A model generated the notes under the pieces. That model did not search any database. It saw only the letters and a list, made by a program, of their open reading frames with translations, and was not told the DNA's origin. From positions 3,367,501 to 3,431,500 of the forward strand of contig NC_009485.1 in NCBI RefSeq assembly GCF_000015165.1: a DNA stretch of 64,000 nt, written 5' to 3'. Shown in pieces: positions 17,360-26,145 of the stretch. Source of the DNA: Bradyrhizobium sp. BTAi1. Its GTDB lineage: Bacteria > Pseudomonadota > Alphaproteobacteria > Rhizobiales > Xanthobacteraceae. Each line of letters opens with the position of its first letter. Positions within the stretch are counted from its first letter, which is position 1. Both the position numbers and the translations under genes were made by a program.

Positions 17360-18401
17360 CGCCGCGTCTCCTTCCATCGCCATTATCGGCGATCGTTTCA
17401 TGCTGCCCTCGGTGTTCGCCGAGCGCATCACCGCTCTGTGCGGCGGCGTCGATATCCGCATGCTCGAACAGCCCTGGCCGGACGAGCCGATGGAGCACGG
17501 CTATGCCGGATCCAAGCTCGACGGCCTGAAGGAGTTCATGGGCGATCCGGACGAACTGGCCGACTTCATCGGCACGGCACCGCTGCTGGTCACGCATCTG
17601 GCACCGATTTCGCGCGCGATGCTGCAGCGGCTGCCGAGCCTGAAGTTCGTTGCGGTGTCGCGCGGCGGTCCGGTCAATGTCGACATGCAGGCGGCGCGCG
17701 ATCACGGCGTGCTCGTCGTCAACACGCCCGGCCGCAATGCCAGCGCGGTCGCTGAATTCACCATCGGTGCGATGCTCGCCGAGACCCGGCTGATCCGCAG
17801 CGGCCATGAATCGATGCGCGGCGGCGAGTGGCGCGGGGATCTCTACCGCGCCGACCGCACCGGACGCGAGCTCGGTGAAATGACGGTGGGCATCGTCGGT
17901 TACGGTGCGATCGGTACCCGCGTGGTGAAGCTGTTGAAGCCGTTCGGCTGCAAGATCCTGGTCACGGATCCCTACGTCCAGCTCAGCGCGCAGGATCGCA
18001 ATGACGGCGTCGAGCATGTGGCGCTCGCCGATCTCCTGGCGCGCGCCGATGTCATCAGCCTGCATGCCCGCGTCACCGCCGAGACCACCGGCTTCATCGA
18101 TCGCGAGGCGATGGCGCGGATCAAGCCGGGCGCGATCCTGATCAACACGGCCCGCGGCCCGCTGGTCGACTATCAGGCGCTCTACGAGGCGCTCAGCTCG
18201 CAGCGGCTCGCCGGCGCCATGCTCGACACGTTCGCGGTCGAGCCGGTGCCGCCGGATTGGCCGCTGTTGCAGCTGCCGAACGTCACGCTGACGCCGCACA
18301 TCGCCGGCGCCTCCGTGCGCACCGTCACCTTTGCCGCCGACCAGGCGGCCGAAGAGGTTCGCCGCTATCTCGCCGGCGAGCCACCGCTCAATCCCTGCTG
18401 A
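17352..18401 (+). CDS. D-isomer-specific 2-hydroxyacid dehydrogenase family protein
   Basis: 349 residues. The Rossmann fingerprint is VGIVGYGAIGTRV; NTARGPLVD carries the substrate-binding arginine, and LTPHIAGAS the catalytic histidine. It reduces a 2-oxoacid or oxidises a D-2-hydroxyacid with NAD(P). The gene starts 8 bases inside the end of the kinase gene (ATG 17352), so the two are coupled. In a polyol locus it may handle a C4 acid such as an erythronate-type intermediate, or a toxic aldehyde-derived acid; the sequence does not decide this. Confidence 0.88.
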   Translation: MSSAASPSIAIIGDRFMLPSVFAERITALCGGVDIRMLEQPWPDEPMEHGYAGSKLDGLKEFMGDPDELADFIGTAPLLVTHLAPISRAMLQRLPSLKFVAVSRGGPVNVDMQAARDHGVLVVNTPGRNASAVAEFTIGAMLAETRLIRSGHESMRGGEWRGDLYRADRTGRELGEMTVGIVGYGAIGTRVVKLLKPFGCKILVTDPYVQLSAQDRNDGVEHVALADLLARADVISLHARVTAETTGFIDREAMARIKPGAILINTARGPLVDYQALYEALSSQRLAGAMLDTFAVEPVPPDWPLLQLPNVTLTPHIAGASVRTVTFAADQAAEEVRRYLAGEPPLNPC

Positions 18402-18419
18402 CGACGAAAGGCTTTCGAC

Positions 18420-19169
18420 ATGAACCGCGAGGAACGACAGATCCGCGAGAACATCATCGCCAAGTGCCGATGGATGAATGCGTCGGGTTTGAACCAGGGC
18501 ACGTCGGGCAACATCTCGGCCCGCTACAAGGACAGGATGCTGATCACGCCGTCGGCGACGCCCTATGATTCGATGAAGCCCGAGATGATCGCCTCGATGC
18601 CGCTCGAAGGTGAGTACGGGTCCTGGGATGGGCCGCTGAAGCCTTCGACCGAATGGCGCTTCCATCTGGACATCATGCGCGGCCGCCCCGATGTCGGCAG
18701 CGTCGTGCACACCCATTCGACCTATGCCACCGTGCTCGCCATCGCCCGCAAGTCGATCCCGGCCTGCCACTACATGATGGCGGCGTTCGGCGGTATGGAT
18801 ATACGCTGCGCCGGCTATGCGCGTTTCGGCACGGCTGAATTGTCCGAACTCGCGTTGGAGGCGCTGGAAGGGCGTAATGGCTGCCTGCTCGCCAATCACG
18901 GCATGATCGCGGTCGGTGCCAATCTCGACAAGGCGATGTGGCTCGCGGTCGAGCTCGAGACCATCGCCAAGCAGTATTATCTCTCGCTGGCGCTCGGCCA
19001 GCCGCACATCCTGGGCGAGGCGGAGATCGCCGAGACGGCGCGCGGATTCTCGACCTACGGCCTGCAGGAGCTCAAGGCGAAGCCGACCAAGCCCGCGAAG
19101 TCGGCAACGAAGGCGCGCGCGGCCGCCGAGCGCCGCAAGCCCGAGAAGAAGCGCAGCAGCAAGCGATGA
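18420..19169 (+). CDS. Class II aldolase, L-fuculose-phosphate aldolase (FucA)-like, with basic C-terminal tail
   Basis: 249 residues. GTSGNISARYKDRMLITPSA is the phosphate site, STEWRFHLDIM supplies the catalytic Glu as in FucA, VVHTHSTYAT two zinc histidines and LANHGMIAVG the third. The enzyme would split a ketose-1-phosphate to dihydroxyacetone phosphate and an aldehyde. The last 35 or so residues are a Lys/Ala/Arg-rich low-complexity tail absent from FucA. The gene overlaps the dehydrogenase that follows by 4 bases (ATGA). Together with kinase and dehydrogenase it suggests phosphorylation, oxidation, then aldol cleavage of a polyol. Confidence 0.88.
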   Translation: MNREERQIRENIIAKCRWMNASGLNQGTSGNISARYKDRMLITPSATPYDSMKPEMIASMPLEGEYGSWDGPLKPSTEWRFHLDIMRGRPDVGSVVHTHSTYATVLAIARKSIPACHYMMAAFGGMDIRCAGYARFGTAELSELALEALEGRNGCLLANHGMIAVGANLDKAMWLAVELETIAKQYYLSLALGQPHILGEAEIAETARGFSTYGLQELKAKPTKPAKSATKARAAAERRKPEKKRSSKR

Positions 19170-20674
19170 ATGCGACGGTTTCACGCATCGGCCGGGATCA
19201 TGGCGACGTCGATGTCGCCGTGATCGGCGGCGGCATCAATGGCGCGGGAATCGCGCGCGATGCCGCGGGCCGCGGTCTCAAAGTGCTGTTGTGCGAGAAG
19301 GACGATTTCGCCGAGGGCACGTCCTCGCGTTCGGGCAAGCTGATCCATGGCGGGCTGCGCTATCTCGAATATTACGAGTTCCGCCTGGTGCGCGAGGCGC
19401 TGATCGAGCGCGAAGTGCTGCTGGCCTCGGCGCCGCACATCATCTGGCCGATGCGCTTCGTGCTGCCGCATTCGCCGGAGCAGCGGCCCGCCTGGCTGGT
19501 GCGCACCGGCCTATTCCTCTACGATCATCTCGGCGGCCGCAAACAACTGCCGCCGAGCCGCGCGGTCGATCTCGCGCATGAGCCGGAGGGGGCGCCGCTG
19601 CGGGAGGAGTTCCGGCGCGGTTTCGAATATTCGGATTGCTGGGTCGACGATGCCAGGCTGGTGATCCTCAATCTCGTCGATGCCGCGCGCAAGGGCGCCA
19701 CCATCCTGCCGCGGACCCGCGCCGTCAGCGCAAGGCGGGAGAACGGCGCCTGGCATCTGGAGATGCGAGCGGCCAACGGCGAATTGCAGATCGTTCGCGC
19801 ACGGGCCCTGGTGAACGCCGCCGGCCCCTGGGTGCAGGATGTGGTGCAAGGCGTCGCGGGATTGAACTCGGCGCATCACGTGCGGCTGGTCAAAGGCAGT
19901 CATCTCGTGGTGCCGAAGTTCTGGAGCGGATCGCAGGCCTATCTGTTGCAGAACACCGACCGCCGCGTGATCTTCGTCAATCCCTATGAGAGCGACCTCG
20001 CGTTGATCGGCACCACCGACATCGTGCACAATGGTCGCGCCGAGGACGTCGCGGTCGATGACGGCGAGGTCGATTATCTCCTGGCCGTGCTCGACCGCTA
20101 TTTCCGCGCCGCGCCGGGCAAGGGCGACATCGTTCATGCGTTCTCCGGCGTGCGGCCGCTCTATGACGACAACGCCGACAACCCGTCCGCGGTCACGCGC
20201 GACTACGTGTTCGAGGTGCATGGGGCGGCCGATCAGCCGCCGCTGCTGTCGATCTTCGGCGGCAAGATCACGACCTTCCGCCGCCTCGCGGAGCAGGCGC
20301 TGGAGCGGCTCGCGCCGTGGTTTCCGCAACTGGCGCCGGCGTGGACGGCGGGCGCCTGTCTTCCCGGCGGCGATCTCGGCGGACCGTTCGAACAGTTCCT
20401 CATCGATCTCGCTCGCGACTATCAGGGACTGCCGCGCGAGCTGGTGGCGCATTATGCGCGGCTCTATGGCAGCAGCGCGCGGGATCTGCTCGGCACCGCC
20501 CGCAGCCCGAACGATCTCGGCCGTCATTTCGGCGGCACATTCTATGAACGCGAACTTTTCTATCTGCGCGAACGCGAGTGGGCCGTGACCGCGGCCGATG
20601 TCCTGGACCGGCGTACCAAGCACGGGCTGCATCTGACCCGCAGCGAGCGCGAGGCGTTCGAGCTTCAGTTCTGA
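19166..20674 (+). CDS. FAD-dependent glycerol-3-phosphate dehydrogenase family protein (GlpD/EryB-like)
   Basis: 502 residues. The FAD fingerprint is VAVIGGGINGAGIARDAAGRG; the family signature EGTSSRSGKLIHGGLRYLE, the IFGGKITTFRRLAE block and a C-terminal accessory domain follow. Such enzymes oxidise polyol phosphates at the inner membrane and feed electrons to quinone. GlpD and EryB (D-erythritol-1-phosphate dehydrogenase) are close relatives and cannot be told apart with certainty by eye; the EryA- and EryD-like neighbours favour the EryB role. It is the last gene of the rightward operon, and hairpins follow. Confidence 0.88.
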   Translation: MNATVSRIGRDHGDVDVAVIGGGINGAGIARDAAGRGLKVLLCEKDDFAEGTSSRSGKLIHGGLRYLEYYEFRLVREALIEREVLLASAPHIIWPMRFVLPHSPEQRPAWLVRTGLFLYDHLGGRKQLPPSRAVDLAHEPEGAPLREEFRRGFEYSDCWVDDARLVILNLVDAARKGATILPRTRAVSARRENGAWHLEMRAANGELQIVRARALVNAAGPWVQDVVQGVAGLNSAHHVRLVKGSHLVVPKFWSGSQAYLLQNTDRRVIFVNPYESDLALIGTTDIVHNGRAEDVAVDDGEVDYLLAVLDRYFRAAPGKGDIVHAFSGVRPLYDDNADNPSAVTRDYVFEVHGAADQPPLLSIFGGKITTFRRLAEQALERLAPWFPQLAPAWTAGACLPGGDLGGPFEQFLIDLARDYQGLPRELVAHYARLYGSSARDLLGTARSPNDLGRHFGGTFYERELFYLREREWAVTAADVLDRRTKHGLHLTRSEREAFELQF

Positions 20675-20675
20675 G

Positions 20676-20758
20676 GCGGTGGGAGCACCGCTGACCTGTT
20701 GAAGGAGTCTGCGCGGGGTGAACCGACGCCGGTGTGACCTGGGGCCGGCGACCGGCCC
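20676..20758 (+). terminator. Two hairpins ending the polyol operon
   Basis: GCGGTG/CACCGC (20676-20681 with 20686-20691, 4-base loop) starts just after the stop. The stronger GGGCCGG/CCGGCCC (20742-20748 with 20752-20758, 3-base loop) lies 68 bases after the stop. Neither has a T-run. The rest of the 304-bp gap is the promoter of the oxygenase operon. Confidence 0.5.
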
Positions 20759-20917
20759 AATGCGACGGCATTCAACGGATCGTTCTGCTGCTATTTTTAC
20801 CTGGAGGGCCGTCACGCCAGCCGCTACGCTTCAAGCGGCGGCAGATCGCTCTTGCGGTGCAGTCGAGATTGCCCAGGAGAACCGTGCAGAGCGGGCTGTC
20901 GACAATCGGTCCCGACG

Positions 20918-20962
20918 ATTGACAGTCAATTATTACACCTCTAAAAATATGCAAATTCATAT
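20918..20962 (+). promoter_or_regulatory. Promoter/operator of the Rieske oxygenase operon
   Basis: TTGACA (20919-20924), a 17-base spacer and TAAAAA (20942-20947) form a good sigma-70 promoter. The -35 lies inside a perfect inverted repeat ATTGAC-A-GTCAAT (20918-20930). A second one, ATATG-N6-CATAT (20947-20962), covers the end of the -10 and the expected start of transcription. The stretch AATATGCAAATTCATA (20946-20961) is almost the same as the site over the ior promoter at 30899-30914. A repressor, probably one of the MarR proteins, would block here. Confidence 0.7.
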
Positions 20963-20978
20963 AATGTGAGATGCCGGA

Positions 20979-21929
20979 ATGGAGACGCATCCGCTGACGC
21001 TCAAGGTGCTGTCGATCGCTGCGGAGACACCGCACGTTCGGAGCCTTGTGTTCGGCGTGGAGGGCGGAGCCGTCCCGGACTGGCAGGCCGGGGCACATAT
21101 TCGCGTCGCCCTCCCGAACGGCGGAGACCGGCCGTATTCTCTGCTGGCCCTGCCGGAATTGCCGGCTGGCGCGCTGGCGCTCGGCGTGTTGCGCGAGGCC
21201 GCGTCGACCGGCGGCTCGCACTACATGCACGCGTTGAGAGCGGGCGATGTCGTGAAGGCGTCCGCGCCGGTCAACAACTTTCCTTTGCATGCTGGCGCCG
21301 CGCCGGCGCTGCTGTTCGCTGGCGGTATTGGCATCACTCCCATTCTCTCGATGGCTGCCGAGTTGAGCGCGCGAGGACATCCGTTCCGGCTGCACTATGC
21401 GGGGCGGGCGCCGGGAGGGCTCGCTTTCTTGCCACAGCTGCAGGCGATCTGTGGTCGCAGCCTTTCGATCCACTATGACAGCGACGAGTCGCGCTTGGAC
21501 ATCGCGGCCGCCCTGGCCGCGGCTGCGCTCGGGTCTCACGTCTATGTCTGCGGCCCGGCAGGCATGATCGAGGCGGTGAAGGCCGCGGCGCTGACGAAAG
21601 GCGTCCCGCCGGATCGCATTCATTTCGAGCTGTTTCGGGCGGAGACGCCCAGTTCGCCAGACCGGCCGTTCGAGGTCGAGCTGAGATCGACGGGGCAGGT
21701 CGTCACGGTCGCGGCAGATCAGACGATCATTCAAGCGCTGGAGGCGGCCGGGCTCGACGTGCTCTATGATTGCCAGCGCGGCGATTGTGGCATCTGCCAG
21801 TGCGGCGTGATCGCGGGCGTTCCTGATCATCGCGACGTCATTCTCAGCGATGAGGAGAAGCGCTCCAACAAGTTGATGCAGATCTGTGTGTCGCGCGCGA
21901 AATCAGACCGGCTGGTGTTGGATCTTTGA
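20979..21929 (+). CDS. Rieske oxygenase reductase component (phthalate-dioxygenase-reductase type)
   Basis: 316 residues. An FMN/FAD-binding barrel (RPYSLLALP), an NAD-binding domain (LLFAGGIGITPILSM, VYVCGPAGMIEAV) and a C-terminal plant-type [2Fe-2S] domain with C265, C270, C273 and C303. This single-chain layout passes electrons from NAD(P)H to the oxygenase without a separate ferredoxin. It is the first gene of the operon, 19 bp before the oxygenase alpha gene. The family serves vanillate demethylases and phthalate-type oxygenases; the substrate is set by the oxygenase. Confidence 0.92.
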   Translation: METHPLTLKVLSIAAETPHVRSLVFGVEGGAVPDWQAGAHIRVALPNGGDRPYSLLALPELPAGALALGVLREAASTGGSHYMHALRAGDVVKASAPVNNFPLHAGAAPALLFAGGIGITPILSMAAELSARGHPFRLHYAGRAPGGLAFLPQLQAICGRSLSIHYDSDESRLDIAAALAAAALGSHVYVCGPAGMIEAVKAAALTKGVPPDRIHFELFRAETPSSPDRPFEVELRSTGQVVTVAADQTIIQALEAAGLDVLYDCQRGDCGICQCGVIAGVPDHRDVILSDEEKRSNKLMQICVSRAKSDRLVLDL

Positions 21930-21947
21930 AGAGAGTCGAGGCTCGCC

Positions 21948-23288
21948 ATGGGAAAATACGGGAATGATGCCGGCGCCATCATGGCGCTGGTCCGCAAGGC
22001 CGAGGTTCATCGCGACGTCTATGTCGATCCCGAGATCTTCGATCTCGAGATGGAGCACCTGTTTCCGAACAGCTGGATCTATATCGGGCATGCCAGCCAG
22101 CTTTCGAAACCAGGAGATTTCATCACCGCCAATGTCGGCCGCCAGCCGCTGATGGCCAGCCGCCATAGCGATGGCGCCATCCATGTCTTCTACAACCGGT
22201 GTCCGCATAAGGGCGTCAAGATCGCCTCGGAGCCGTGCGGCAACACTGGAAAATTCTTCCGCTGTCCCTACCACGCCTGGTCGTTCAAGACCGACGGTTC
22301 GCTGCTCGCCATCCCTTTGAAGAAGGGATATGAGGGCACCGGCTTTCCCGACACGCAAGCCAGCGAAGGATTGGCGAAGGTCAAGAACGTCGTGGTCTAT
22401 CGCGACTTCATCTTTGTCCGTCTGAGCGATGCAGGCCTGTCCTTCGAGGACTATTTCGGCGAAAGCCTCTCGACCATCGACAACATGGTTGATCGCTCTC
22501 CGGAAGGAAAGCTCGCGGTCTTGGCCGCGCCGATCCGCTACATGCATAACTGCAATTGGAAGATGCTGGTCGAGAACCAGACCGATACGTGTCATCCGAT
22601 GGTTGCGCATGAGAGTTCAGCCGGTACCGCGGTCAAGGTCTGGAAGCGCGAGCAGGGCGACTCGACGGAGACGCCGATGGCGGTGCAGCTCTATGCTCCG
22701 TTCATGAGCCCTTACGAGTTCTACGAGCAGAGCGGCATCAGGATCTGGCCGAACGGCCACGGCCATACCGGCGTCGCGAATTCCATCCACTCGAACTACT
22801 CGGATGTCGAGGGTTATGTCGAGCAGATGGTCGCGACCTATGGCGACAAGCGCGCCCATGAGATTCTGGGCGAAGTCAGGCACAACACGATCTACTTCCC
22901 GAACATCATGGTGAAGGGGGCCGTGCAGATCTTGCGCAACTTCATCCCGATCGCGGTCGACAAGACCCTGGTCGAGAGCTGGGTGTACCGTCTTGTCGGC
23001 GCTCCCGACAAGCTCTACGAGCGCGCGCTGATGTACAACCGCTTCATCAATGCACCGACCTCGATCGTCGGGCATGATGATCTCGAAATGTATGAGCGGG
23101 CTCAGGAGGGCCTGACATCGAATGGCAACCAGTGGGTCAATCTGCAGCGGCTGCACGAGCCCGGCGAAGCGGATGACGTCACCGCCGTCATCAATGGCAC
23201 CTCGGAGCGCCAGATGCGCAACCAGTTTCATGCCTGGGCCAAGTTTATGACCATGAACATGGACAAGCGCGTCGAGGCCGCCGAATGA
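21948..23288 (+). CDS. Aromatic-ring-hydroxylating dioxygenase, alpha subunit (Rieske)
   Basis: 446 residues. The Rieske cluster is bound by C85-x-H87 and C106-x2-H109 (CPHKG, CPYHAW). The mononuclear iron site is D213-x2-H216-x4-H221 (DTCHPMVAH). The catalytic subunit inserts dioxygen into an aromatic or heteroaromatic ring. GAGAGTCGAGG precedes ATG 21948. The beta-subunit gene overlaps its stop (ATGA), so it is a true alpha/beta enzyme. In the proposed pathway it attacks the pyrrole double bond of indole-3-acetate, as the IadDE-type oxygenases do; anthranilate or benzoate-like substrates remain possible. Confidence 0.93.
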   Translation: MGKYGNDAGAIMALVRKAEVHRDVYVDPEIFDLEMEHLFPNSWIYIGHASQLSKPGDFITANVGRQPLMASRHSDGAIHVFYNRCPHKGVKIASEPCGNTGKFFRCPYHAWSFKTDGSLLAIPLKKGYEGTGFPDTQASEGLAKVKNVVVYRDFIFVRLSDAGLSFEDYFGESLSTIDNMVDRSPEGKLAVLAAPIRYMHNCNWKMLVENQTDTCHPMVAHESSAGTAVKVWKREQGDSTETPMAVQLYAPFMSPYEFYEQSGIRIWPNGHGHTGVANSIHSNYSDVEGYVEQMVATYGDKRAHEILGEVRHNTIYFPNIMVKGAVQILRNFIPIAVDKTLVESWVYRLVGAPDKLYERALMYNRFINAPTSIVGHDDLEMYERAQEGLTSNGNQWVNLQRLHEPGEADDVTAVINGTSERQMRNQFHAWAKFMTMNMDKRVEAAE

Positions 23289-23761
23289 TCACCGAGAAGA
23301 GCATCACCGATTTCATCTATCGCGAGGCCGAGCTTCTCGACACGATGCAGTGGGACGCGTGGCTCGCTCTGTTCCACGCCAGTGGGCGCTATTGGATGCC
23401 GCTGGAATGGCAGCAGCAGGATCCCGTGCTGCAGCCGTCCTTGATGTATGAGGATCTGCTGCTGCTGAAGGTGCGTGTGGAGCGATTGGCGGGTGAGCGA
23501 ACCTTCAGCCAGAAGCCGAAGAGTCGCTGCCATCATCTGCTGCAGGCGCCGACGATCACTGCCTGCGATCCGGCCAATGGACTGTTCAAGGCGCGGACGT
23601 CTTTCATCTATACCGAGACCCGTGGGGATGTGCTTGAACGCTATTCGGGATGGGCGTCGCACGACCTGATCGAGAGCGATGGTCACCTGAAAATCAAGCT
23701 GAAGCGGATCGATCTCGTCAATTTCGACGCTCCGTTCGGCAACATCCAGCTCTTCATGTGA
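23285..23761 (+). CDS. Aromatic-ring-hydroxylating dioxygenase, beta subunit
   Basis: 158 residues, the normal length for this SnoaL-like structural subunit. Typical features are the N-terminal FIYREAELLDTMQWDAWLALF, the MYEDLLLLKVRVERL block and YSGWASHDLIES. It has no cofactor; it stabilises the alpha3beta3 assembly. ATG overlaps the alpha-subunit stop, indicating coupled translation and equal stoichiometry. Confidence 0.92.
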   Translation: MITEKSITDFIYREAELLDTMQWDAWLALFHASGRYWMPLEWQQQDPVLQPSLMYEDLLLLKVRVERLAGERTFSQKPKSRCHHLLQAPTITACDPANGLFKARTSFIYTETRGDVLERYSGWASHDLIESDGHLKIKLKRIDLVNFDAPFGNIQLFM

Positions 23762-23768
23762 GGGCCTC

Positions 23769-25385
23769 TTGACGACTTCTCCTTCCGTCTACGCCCGCTT
23801 TCGCGACACCGCGCTGCGGTTCGGTCCATCGGCATTTCTCAACGTGCTGACGGAGACCGCCGCGAATTACGGCATCGCGCCCGGCGAGATCAGCTATGCC
23901 ACCATGCTCGCGCGGGTGGACGCGAGGCAGGCTGCGTTCGCAGAACGGGGCTATGGCGAGGGCCATCGGGTCGGGCTGCTGCTTCAGAACAGACCGGTCT
24001 TCGTCGAGCTGTGGTTCGCGCTCAACGCGCTCGGGGTCTCGGTCGTCCCGATCAACCCGGATCTCCGGCTCAGCGAGCTCGAATACATCATCGCGCATTC
24101 AGACATGAATGCGGCCTTCGTCCTCGCCGAACGGCGCGAGGAGGTGGAGGCGGCTGCGCGCAATGCCGGCCGTCCAATCCCGGTGGTGACGGTCGAGGAC
24201 GACATCCCCGCGCCGTTTGGCGGCCCGCATCCGTCTCGGGCCGGCGATGCATCTTCCGAATGCGCATTGCTGTATACGTCGGGGACGACAGGTCAGCCGA
24301 AGGGCTGCGTGCTCACCAATACCTACTACCTCTACAGCGGAGACTGGTATCGGGACGTCGGCGGGTTGATCGATCTCAGGACTGGTCGCGAGCGGATGAT
24401 CACGCCGTTGCCGCTGTTTCACATGAACGCCATGGCCGTATCGCTGATGGCGATGTTGTCGGTCGGCGGCTGTCTCACGATGCTGGATCGCTTCCATCCG
24501 CGCTCCTGGTGGGACTCGGTCAAGGAAAGCCGCGCGACCTGCCTGCACTATCTGGGCGTCATGCCGTCGATGTTGATGAGCGCGCCGGCATCGGCGGAGG
24601 ATCGCGCGCATTCGGTGCGCTTCGGCTTCGGGGCCGGCGTGGACAAGCTCCTGCATGCGCCGTTCGAGGAGCGTTTCGGCTTCCCGCTGCTGGAAGCCTG
24701 GGCGATGACCGAGACGGGAAGCGGCGGCGTCATCGCCGCCAATGTCGAGCCGCGCAAGGTCGGCACCAGCTGCTTCGGGCGGCCGTCCGCTGACATCGAG
24801 ATCCGCATCGTCGATGACAGCGGCAAAGAGACGCCGGCGGGATCGCCGGGCGAATTGCTGGTGCGGCGGGCGGGCCCGGATCCGCGCTACGGCTTCTTCC
24901 GGGAATATCTGAAGAACCCGGAAGCCACCGCGGAAGCGTGGCAGGGCGGATGGTTTCATACCGGTGATATCGTCTCCCGCGACGACGATGGCGATCTGCA
25001 TTTCGTCGATCGCAAGAAGAACGTCATCCGCCGATCGGGCGAGAATATTGCCGCGGTCGAGGTCGAGTCGGTCCTCAACCGCCATCCTGCAGTCCGGCAG
25101 GCCGCGGTGGCAGCGACACCTGACAAGGTTCGTGGCGACGAGGTCGCGGCGGTCATCATTGCGGAGCAGGGCGGTGCGGACCGCAAACTGGCCGAGGAGA
25201 TCGTCCGCTGGAGTCTCGCGCAGATGGCCTATTACAAGGCTCCGGGCTGGATCTGCTTCGTGGACCGTTTGCCGTTGACGGCAACCGAGAAGATCCAGCG
25301 CGGCGGACTGAAGGATCACGTCGCCAGACTGATGCAGGATGGTGCGTTCTTCGATCTGCGTGATCTCAAGCGGCGGCAGGTGTGA
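23769..25385 (+). CDS. AMP-forming acyl/aryl-CoA ligase
   Basis: 538 residues. P-loop YTSGTTGQPKG, A4/A5 motifs LPLFHMNAM and EAWAMTETG, WFHTGDIV, DRKKNVIRRSGENI and the C-terminal lysine in TATEKIQRG are all present, so it should be active. The start is TTG 23769, since the next in-frame ATG would remove the N-terminal fold; GAGGG overlaps the upstream stop. It activates a carboxylic acid to its CoA thioester in the cytoplasm. It shares the operon with the Rieske oxygenase, so its substrate is probably an early aromatic acid intermediate such as dioxindole-3-acetate. Confidence 0.9.
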   Translation: MTTSPSVYARFRDTALRFGPSAFLNVLTETAANYGIAPGEISYATMLARVDARQAAFAERGYGEGHRVGLLLQNRPVFVELWFALNALGVSVVPINPDLRLSELEYIIAHSDMNAAFVLAERREEVEAAARNAGRPIPVVTVEDDIPAPFGGPHPSRAGDASSECALLYTSGTTGQPKGCVLTNTYYLYSGDWYRDVGGLIDLRTGRERMITPLPLFHMNAMAVSLMAMLSVGGCLTMLDRFHPRSWWDSVKESRATCLHYLGVMPSMLMSAPASAEDRAHSVRFGFGAGVDKLLHAPFEERFGFPLLEAWAMTETGSGGVIAANVEPRKVGTSCFGRPSADIEIRIVDDSGKETPAGSPGELLVRRAGPDPRYGFFREYLKNPEATAEAWQGGWFHTGDIVSRDDDGDLHFVDRKKNVIRRSGENIAAVEVESVLNRHPAVRQAAVAATPDKVRGDEVAAVIIAEQGGADRKLAEEIVRWSLAQMAYYKAPGWICFVDRLPLTATEKIQRGGLKDHVARLMQDGAFFDLRDLKRRQV

Positions 25386-26131
25386 TGACCATGCAGCAGA
25401 CCTCCGGTCCAAGCCGGACCACGCTCATCACCGGTGGAAATTCCGGGATCGGCGAGGAATTGGCAAAGAGGCTCGTCGCGAGGGGGCAGCGCGTGGTCTC
25501 GGTCGGCCTGGACAAGCCGGACTGGACGCATGACTTGCTCGCGGCCTATCGCGCCGACCTGACCAGCATCGACGCCACGCGCGCGATCGCGCAGGAGATC
25601 TGTCAGGCCCATGCCGTTGATTGTCTCGTGCACAATGCCGGCGTGATCCTTCCCAATCTTCTGCCCGATGCCAAGCCGGAAGATATTCTGACGCTTGCGC
25701 AGTTGCATCTGGGAGCGCCGATGCTTCTGACACAGGCGGCGCTGGACGGAATGCGCGCGCGTCGGTTCGGACGAATTGTCTTCGTGAGCTCGCGGGCGGC
25801 GATGGGCGCGGTGACGCGCTCGGCCTATTCCGCGACCAAGGCCGGAGTGCATGGGATGGCGCGGACCTGGGCGCTCGAACTCGCGTCCGGGGGCATTACG
25901 GTGAACGTCGTCGCCCCAGGCCCGATCCTGACGGATAATTTCTGGGGCGTCATTCCCAAGGGATCGGAGCAGCAGGAGCGGATGGCGCGCAACATCCCCG
26001 TGGGACGGCTCGGCGCGCGCGAGGACGTGGCCCATGCCATCGAATTCTTCCTCGACGAGCGTTCCGACTTCGTGACCGGACAAGTGCTGTATGTCTGCGG
26101 CGGCGCCAGCCTGGTCGGCCTCGGTCCCTGA
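25385..26131 (+). CDS. Short-chain dehydrogenase/reductase
   Basis: 248 residues. Cofactor motif TGGNSGIG, VHNAG, catalytic Ser in IVFVSSRAAMG and Y-x3-K in AYSATKAG make a classical NAD(P)-dependent SDR. ATG 25385 shares one base with the ligase stop (TGATG). It is last in the oxygenase operon, the usual place for a dehydrogenase that re-oxidises a cis-diol or hydroxylated ring product; in the proposed route it would give dioxindole-3-acetate. Confidence 0.9.
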   Translation: MTMQQTSGPSRTTLITGGNSGIGEELAKRLVARGQRVVSVGLDKPDWTHDLLAAYRADLTSIDATRAIAQEICQAHAVDCLVHNAGVILPNLLPDAKPEDILTLAQLHLGAPMLLTQAALDGMRARRFGRIVFVSSRAAMGAVTRSAYSATKAGVHGMARTWALELASGGITVNVVAPGPILTDNFWGVIPKGSEQQERMARNIPVGRLGAREDVAHAIEFFLDERSDFVTGQVLYVCGGASLVGLGP

Positions 26132-26145
26132 CCTCGGCAGGTCAG
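26128..26145. terminator. Bidirectional hairpin between convergent operons
   Basis: CTGACCT (26128-26134) and AGGTCAG (26139-26145) pair perfectly around a CGGC tetraloop. The stem contains the stop codons of both the SDR gene and the convergent marR gene, so the 10-bp gap serves both operons. Confidence 0.55.

Noticed and set aside
16860..19184. 774-codon open frame on the minus strand
   Set aside because: Antisense to kinase, hydroxyacid dehydrogenase and aldolase genes, with low-complexity shadow composition and no family motif.
19166..20674. Confident naming as glpD
   Set aside because: GlpD and EryB are close relatives; the EryA/EryD-like context argues against a plain glycerol-3-phosphate role, so no symbol was given.
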